This document shows, piece by piece, positions 6,785-10,348 of a stretch of 10,348 bases of DNA. Source of the DNA: Gammaproteobacteria bacterium (lineage in GTDB: Bacteria; Pseudomonadota; Gammaproteobacteria; Thiomicrospirales; Thiomicrospiraceae); NCBI GenBank assembly GCA_013153955.1, contig JAADDM010000018.1, forward strand, positions 1 to 10,348. The letters are read 5' to 3'. The translations under genes and the position numbers were made by a program. The notes beneath the pieces were generated by a model, which was not told where the DNA came from, ran no database searches, and saw only the letters and a list, made by a program, of their open reading frames with translations. Numbering within the stretch: position 1 is the stretch's first letter; every line of letters begins with the position of its first letter.

Positions 6785-8299
6785 ATGCTCACAGGCTTTC
6801 CTATTTTAAGCACGCTAATTTGGCTACCGATTATTGGTGGACTATTAGTACTATTTGCAGGTCGTAATAACGACTCTGCGGCAAAATGGTTATCACTGGC
6901 AACAGTGGTCGCAACGTTTATTCTTTCGATTCCATTATGGACCGGATTTGATAACAGTACCGCTTCTATGCAATTTGTTGAACAAGTTGCATGGATCCCG
7001 ATGTTTAATATTCACTATCACCTTGGAGTGGACGGCCTCTCTATGCCGTTGGTGTTATTAACAACCTTTACACAAGTATTGGTTATTGCCTCTGCTTGGG
7101 ATGTGATTAAAGACCGTGTCGAACAGTACATGGGTGCATTCTTAATCATGGGCGGGATCATGGTGGGTGTATTTGTTGCACTCGATTCGATTTTGTTCTA
7201 CATTTTCTGGGAAGCGTTGTTGATTCCAATGTTTATCGTGATTGGTAAATGGGGTGGACCAAAACGTGTTTATGCGACATTGAAGTTCTTCTTGTATACC
7301 TTCCTAGGATCGGTATTCATGTTGGTTTCATTCCTGTATATGTACTACCTATCAGGCAGCTTCTCGATTCTTGATTTCCAGGATATGCCATTAGGGATGA
7401 CCGCTCAGATTCTGATTTTCTTAGCGTTCTTAGCAGCTTTTGCAGTCAAAATTCCAATGTTCCCTGTACATACCTGGTTACCAGATGCACACGTTGAAGC
7501 GCCTACAGCGGGTTCTGTTGTCCTAGCGGCAATTATGCTAAAAATGGGGGGGTACGGGTTCGTACGATTCAGTCTACCCATTACGCCAGATGCTTCTATG
7601 ACGCTTGATTGGATTGTGATTGCACTGTCTCTGATTGCTATTGTTTACATCGGTGTTGTCGCGCTTGCTCAGAGTGATATGAAAAAGCTTGTTGCTTACT
7701 CTTCGATCTCACACATGGGGTTCGTTACATTGGGTATGTTCCTTGTCTACGACATTGTGCAAAATACAGGCTCAATGCAGGGCGCTCAATTAGGGATGGA
7801 AGGGGCTATGGTTCAGATGATCTCTCACGGATTTATCTCGGGCGCGATGTTCCTAGCCATTGGTGTCCTATACGACCGAATGCATACACGTGAAATTTCT
7901 GCCTATGGTGGGGTCGTCAATAAGATGCCTTGGTTTGTCCTGTTTGCCGTCATCTTCTCCATGGCTAACGTAGGTCTACCCGGTACTTCAGGGTTTGTTG
8001 GTGAGTTTATGGTCATCCTCAGTGCTTTTAAAGCCAATCTTTGGTACGGCACTCTGGCAGCATTAACATTGGTTATCGGAGCGGCTTATACGCTTTGGAT
8101 GGTCAAGCGCGTCTTTTTCGGTGCGGTCGTTAATGACCAAGTTGAGCAGCTACAGGATCTTAATAAACGTGAGTTTGCCATTATGGCGACGCTTGCGATT
8201 GCAATTATTGCATTGGGTGTATTCCCAGGCCCATTAATGGAAGTGATGCATACTTCCGTTGGACATTTACTTGTTCAAGCAACAACTTCTAAACTTTAA
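6785..8299 (+). CDS. nuoM: NADH-quinone oxidoreductase subunit M (antiporter-like proton pump)
   Basis: NuoM (ND4 family) is the middle antiporter-like membrane subunit, one of the proton-translocating channels. Numbering from ATG 6785 (504 aa), the charged pump residues are clear: Glu143 in FYIFWEALLIPMFIVIG, Lys222 in FAVKIPMFPVHTWLPDAHVE, Lys253 in IMLKMGGYGFVRF, and Glu407 in SGFVGEFMVIL. The HTWLPDAHVEAPTAGSVVLA stretch is near diagnostic for NuoM. About 14 hydrophobic helices fit the family, and the length is usual. An ATG 9 nt upstream (6776) would add MDY, but it has no usable ribosome binding site spacing. The 34-nt gap from nuoL is purine-rich, with ATAAG repeated three times. The nuoN start follows 23 nt after the stop. 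Confidence 0.98.
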   Translation: MLTGFPILSTLIWLPIIGGLLVLFAGRNNDSAAKWLSLATVVATFILSIPLWTGFDNSTASMQFVEQVAWIPMFNIHYHLGVDGLSMPLVLLTTFTQVLVIASAWDVIKDRVEQYMGAFLIMGGIMVGVFVALDSILFYIFWEALLIPMFIVIGKWGGPKRVYATLKFFLYTFLGSVFMLVSFLYMYYLSGSFSILDFQDMPLGMTAQILIFLAFLAAFAVKIPMFPVHTWLPDAHVEAPTAGSVVLAAIMLKMGGYGFVRFSLPITPDASMTLDWIVIALSLIAIVYIGVVALAQSDMKKLVAYSSISHMGFVTLGMFLVYDIVQNTGSMQGAQLGMEGAMVQMISHGFISGAMFLAIGVLYDRMHTREISAYGGVVNKMPWFVLFAVIFSMANVGLPGTSGFVGEFMVILSAFKANLWYGTLAALTLVIGAAYTLWMVKRVFFGAVVNDQVEQLQDLNKREFAIMATLAIAIIALGVFPGPLMEVMHTSVGHLLVQATTSKL

Positions 8300-8322
8300 T
8301 TTGGACTAGGTGAGTTAACAAT

Positions 8323-9768
8323 ATGAATTTTGTCATTCCATCATTTGCCCCAGCAATACCAGAGATGGTGCTTTTAGCACTGATCTCCTTTATTTTGGTT
8401 GCAGATACTTTCTGGTCTAAGCGTCACCAGTTTCTAACGTATTACGTTTCTCAGATCAGTTTGGTCGTGGTTGGTTACTTTATTTTGACCAGCTTCTCGA
8501 CAGCTCAGGTGATTACCTTTGATGGTAGTTTTGTCCGCGACAGCTTTGCAGATGTCCTTAAGCTATTTACCATTGCTGTTACGATGGGGGTTTTTCTCTT
8601 TTCAAAAGACTACCTTGTTCAGCATAAATTTTTCAGTGGAGAGTTCTTTGTATTAGGTTTGTTTGGTGTGTTAGGGATGTTCGTTATGATCTCTGCTCAC
8701 AACCTAATTACGATGTATCTTGGGCTAGAGATCATGTCTCTTGCTACCATTGCGATGATTGCTCTGAGAAAAGACAGTGGCGCGGCGGTTGAAGCGGCCC
8801 TAAAGTATTTTGTATTGGGTGCGCTTGCAACCGGTATGTTGTTATACGGTTTTTCAATGATTTATGGTGCGACCGGTTCAATTACCTTCCCTGAGATTGC
8901 CAGTATCATTGCATCTGGTCAAGCGGATGGAGTGGTACTCGCCTTTGGTGTTGTCTTTGTTGTAATTGGTGTAGCCTTTAAGTTAGGTGCAGTGCCTTTT
9001 CATATGTGGGTACCTGATGTGTATCATGGTGCACCAACGGCTGTAACGCTTTATATTGGTACGGCACCTAAAATTGCTGGTTTTGCCATGCTGTATCGTC
9101 TACTCGCTGAAGCAATGCCAGGCTTAGTTGAAGACTGGTTATCCCTGATTATCATTATTTCAATTTTATCAATGGTTGTCGGTTCAATTATTGCGATTGC
9201 ACAAGACAACTTAAAGCGTTTACTTGCCTACTCTGGTATTGGGCATATGGGTTTCCTTCTGCTAGGGGTCATTGCTGCAACGCCTGAAGGCTATGCGGCT
9301 GCTATGTACTATGTCATTGTGTATGCGATTACGGGGGTAGCTGGGTTCGGAATGATTGTTGCCTTATCTCGTACAGGTAAAGAGTTTGATGCGATTGCAG
9401 ACTTTAAGGGGCTTAATGTAAGAAACCCTTGGTTGGCATTAATGATGTTAATTATTCTATTCTCTATGGCCGGTATCCCACCATTTGTAGGCTTCTGGGC
9501 TAAAATTATCGTTATCGAAGAAGTTGTAAAAGCAGGCTTTACTTGGATTGCGGTACTGGCGGTCGTGATGGCCGTTATCAGTGCGTTCTACTACCTTAAA
9601 GTGGTGAAAGCAATGTACTTTGATAAGCCCGATGATACCTCTAACCTAGAGCCTGTCAGCGGTAGCCTATCTTGGGGTGTGAGCCTTGCAGCAATTTTGT
9701 TGTTGGTACTCGGCTTACTGCCTAACGGATTGATTGCGTTGTCTTATAGCACGCTTACAGTCCTATAA
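8323..9768 (+). CDS. nuoN: NADH-quinone oxidoreductase subunit N (proximal antiporter-like proton pump)
   Basis: NuoN (ND2 family) is the antiporter-like subunit nearest the quinone-coupling module and the last nuo gene of the operon. The expected charged residues are seen: Glu136 in YLGLEIMSLATIAMIAL, Lys161 in AALKYFVLGALATG, Lys220 in AFKLGAVPFHMWVPDVYHGA, Lys250 in GTAPKIAGFAMLYRL, and Lys394 in VGFWAKIIVIEE. They line up closely with E. coli NuoN E133, K158, K217, K247 and K395. Length is 481 aa with about 14 hydrophobic helices, as usual. ATG 8323 has AGGTGA (8308-8313) 9 nt upstream. An intrinsic terminator begins 18 nt after the stop, so this is the formal end of the nuo transcript. 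Confidence 0.98.
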   Translation: MNFVIPSFAPAIPEMVLLALISFILVADTFWSKRHQFLTYYVSQISLVVVGYFILTSFSTAQVITFDGSFVRDSFADVLKLFTIAVTMGVFLFSKDYLVQHKFFSGEFFVLGLFGVLGMFVMISAHNLITMYLGLEIMSLATIAMIALRKDSGAAVEAALKYFVLGALATGMLLYGFSMIYGATGSITFPEIASIIASGQADGVVLAFGVVFVVIGVAFKLGAVPFHMWVPDVYHGAPTAVTLYIGTAPKIAGFAMLYRLLAEAMPGLVEDWLSLIIIISILSMVVGSIIAIAQDNLKRLLAYSGIGHMGFLLLGVIAATPEGYAAAMYYVIVYAITGVAGFGMIVALSRTGKEFDAIADFKGLNVRNPWLALMMLIILFSMAGIPPFVGFWAKIIVIEEVVKAGFTWIAVLAVVMAVISAFYYLKVVKAMYFDKPDDTSNLEPVSGSLSWGVSLAAILLLVLGLLPNGLIALSYSTLTVL

Positions 9769-9786
9769 GGGTTAAAGTTTTTCATT

Positions 9787-9814
9787 AAAAGCCCGAATTT
9801 CGGGCTTTTTTTTT
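9787..9814 (+). terminator. Rho-independent terminator of the nuo operon
   Basis: A GC-rich inverted repeat GCCCGA (9791-9796), ATT loop, TCGGGC (9800-9805) is flanked by AAAA (9787-9790) that can extend the stem with the following Ts. It is followed by nine consecutive Ts (9806-9814). The strong stem with an uninterrupted T tract, 18 nt after the nuoN stop, is a textbook intrinsic terminator. The A-run on the 5' side makes it partly symmetrical, but no convergent gene needs termination from the right. The DUF2818 gene lies beyond it in the same direction. Confidence 0.93.
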
Positions 9815-9855
9815 ATAAAAGACCTTTGTATAAGGGCTTATAAGGAATTAATATC

Positions 9856-10176
9856 ATGGATCTAAATCAATCAGTATGGTTATTACTCGTGACAGCAATG
9901 GTGCTTGCCAATATCCCCTTTATTTTAAGTAACCGTCTGTTCTTATTAATCAAAGTGCCGACTAAATCAATTGTAGTGAACTTGCTGGAGTGGTTTCTCT
10001 ATTTTATTGTCACGGGATTCTTTGCCTACCTATTAGAAAAGAAGAGTATGGGGCACGTAGCAGACCAGACTTGGGAGTTCTATACCGTTGCGCTTTTCAT
10101 GTTCATTATTTTCGCTTTTCCAGGGTTTATCTACCGATACAACCTTAAGCAATTCTTAAAACAAAATAAAACGTAA
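9856..10176 (+). CDS. DUF2818 family small membrane protein, function unknown
   Basis: This 106-aa protein has three likely membrane helices (about 7-25, 43-61 and 75-93), short polar loops and a basic C-terminal tail (YRYNLKQFLKQNK). It matches my recollection of the DUF2818 family: VWLLL near the N-terminus, LANIPFILSNRLF at 17-29, QTWEFYTVALFMF at 71-83, and FAFPGFIYRY at 86-95. The family is uncharacterised and is commonly found right after nuoN in beta- and gammaproteobacteria, which suggests a role linked to complex I assembly or stability (inference only). ATG 9856 is preceded by AAGGAA (9842-9847) with 8-nt spacing, a good ribosome binding site. The nuo terminator lies between it and nuoN and no convincing promoter is seen in 9815-9855, so expression may depend on read-through. 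No terminator is evident after its stop. Confidence 0.85.
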   Translation: MDLNQSVWLLLVTAMVLANIPFILSNRLFLLIKVPTKSIVVNLLEWFLYFIVTGFFAYLLEKKSMGHVADQTWEFYTVALFMFIIFAFPGFIYRYNLKQFLKQNKT

Positions 10177-10192
10177 TTAAACTAGAATAGGG

Positions 10193-10220
10193 TTGATTAA
10201 ATTCCCAAAGCCCCTATAAT
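10193..10220 (+). promoter_or_regulatory. Predicted sigma70-type promoter of tRNA-fMet
   Basis: A perfect -10 box TATAAT (10215-10220) lies 16 nt after TTGATT (10193-10198, 4 of 6 matches to the -35 consensus). The predicted start is around 10226-10228. The ACGCCAC segment after the -10 is fairly GC-rich, a discriminator type associated with growth-rate/stringent control of stable RNA promoters. An A/T-rich stretch at about 10158-10190, overlapping the end of the DUF2818 gene, could act as an UP element. The promoter lies in the 92-nt gap between the DUF2818 gene and the tRNA and points to the tRNA. Confidence 0.72.
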
Positions 10221-10225
10221 ACGCC

Positions 10226-10259
10226 ACATCGAAATGAGTTATACTTATCGATTCGATGT
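10226..10259 (+). other. Stem-loop (inverted repeat) in the tRNA-fMet leader
   Basis: ACATCGAA (10226-10233) is perfectly complementary to TTCGATGT (10252-10259). The stem can be extended by ATGAG (10234-10238) pairing with CTTAT (10244-10248), with one G-U pair, a TTATA loop and a 3-nt bulge (10249-10251). It starts at the predicted transcription start and ends 9 nt before the mature tRNA. No T tract follows, so it is not a terminator. It may be a 5' leader hairpin or a protein-binding dyad; its function is unknown. Confidence 0.55.
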
Positions 10260-10268
10260 AAAAATTGT

Positions 10269-10345
<77 letters not shown>

Positions 10346-10348
10346 CAT

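Noticed and set aside
10189..10206. GGG...CCC segment after the DUF2818 gene as a terminator
   Set aside because: Only three base pairs form, the rest of the arms do not pair, and no T run follows; it overlaps the tRNA promoter instead.

Overview
This window is the distal two-thirds of a bacterial respiratory complex I (NADH:quinone oxidoreductase, NDH-1) operon, all on the + strand. It runs from the last codons of nuoF through nuoG, H, I, J, K, L, M and N. After a strong intrinsic terminator comes a small membrane-protein gene of the DUF2818 type. A promoter and an initiator tRNA (tRNA-fMet, anticodon CAT) close the window at its right edge.

The organism is most likely a gammaproteobacterium of moderate GC (about 42-45% by eye). 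The protein style resembles the Thiomicrospira / Hydrogenovibrio / Thiomicrorhabdus sulfur-oxidizer group, but this is an inference from recognition, not a search. Three things point to Proteobacteria: the separate nuo gene order, a DUF2818 gene after nuoN, and an E. coli-like initiator tRNA. In many beta- and gammaproteobacteria the initiator tRNA precedes rimP-nusA-infB, so those genes may lie just past the right edge (inference).

Layout. Bases 1-63 are the nuoF C-terminus and 64-125 a short gap. Bases 126-9768 hold nuoG-N, packed tightly: gaps of 5-34 nt and a 4-nt ATGA overlap between nuoJ and nuoK, typical of one translationally coupled transcript. Bases 9787-9814 are a rho-independent terminator, 9856-10176 the DUF2818 gene, 10193-10220 a sigma70-type promoter with a perfect -10, 10226-10259 a leader stem-loop, and 10269-10345 tRNA-fMet.

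How the genes work together. NuoF and NuoG form part of the NADH-oxidising arm and NuoI carries electrons along the connecting arm to quinone. NuoH anchors the quinone chamber in the membrane. NuoJ, K, L, M and N form the proton-pumping membrane arm. The conserved cysteines, glutamates and lysines of this machinery are all visible, so every subunit here looks functional. NuoG is the short form without the extra N7 cluster ligands.

No mobile elements, CRISPR arrays, phage genes or defence genes are visible. This is an ordinary core-metabolism region, and no undescribed system is claimed. The points most worth a second look are the uncharacterised DUF2818 gene stranded behind the nuo terminator, a stem-loop at the predicted 5' end of the pre-tRNA-fMet transcript, and a C1:U72 mismatch in that tRNA. 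Three gene starts (nuoI, nuoL, nuoM) are placed downstream of the longest possible start.
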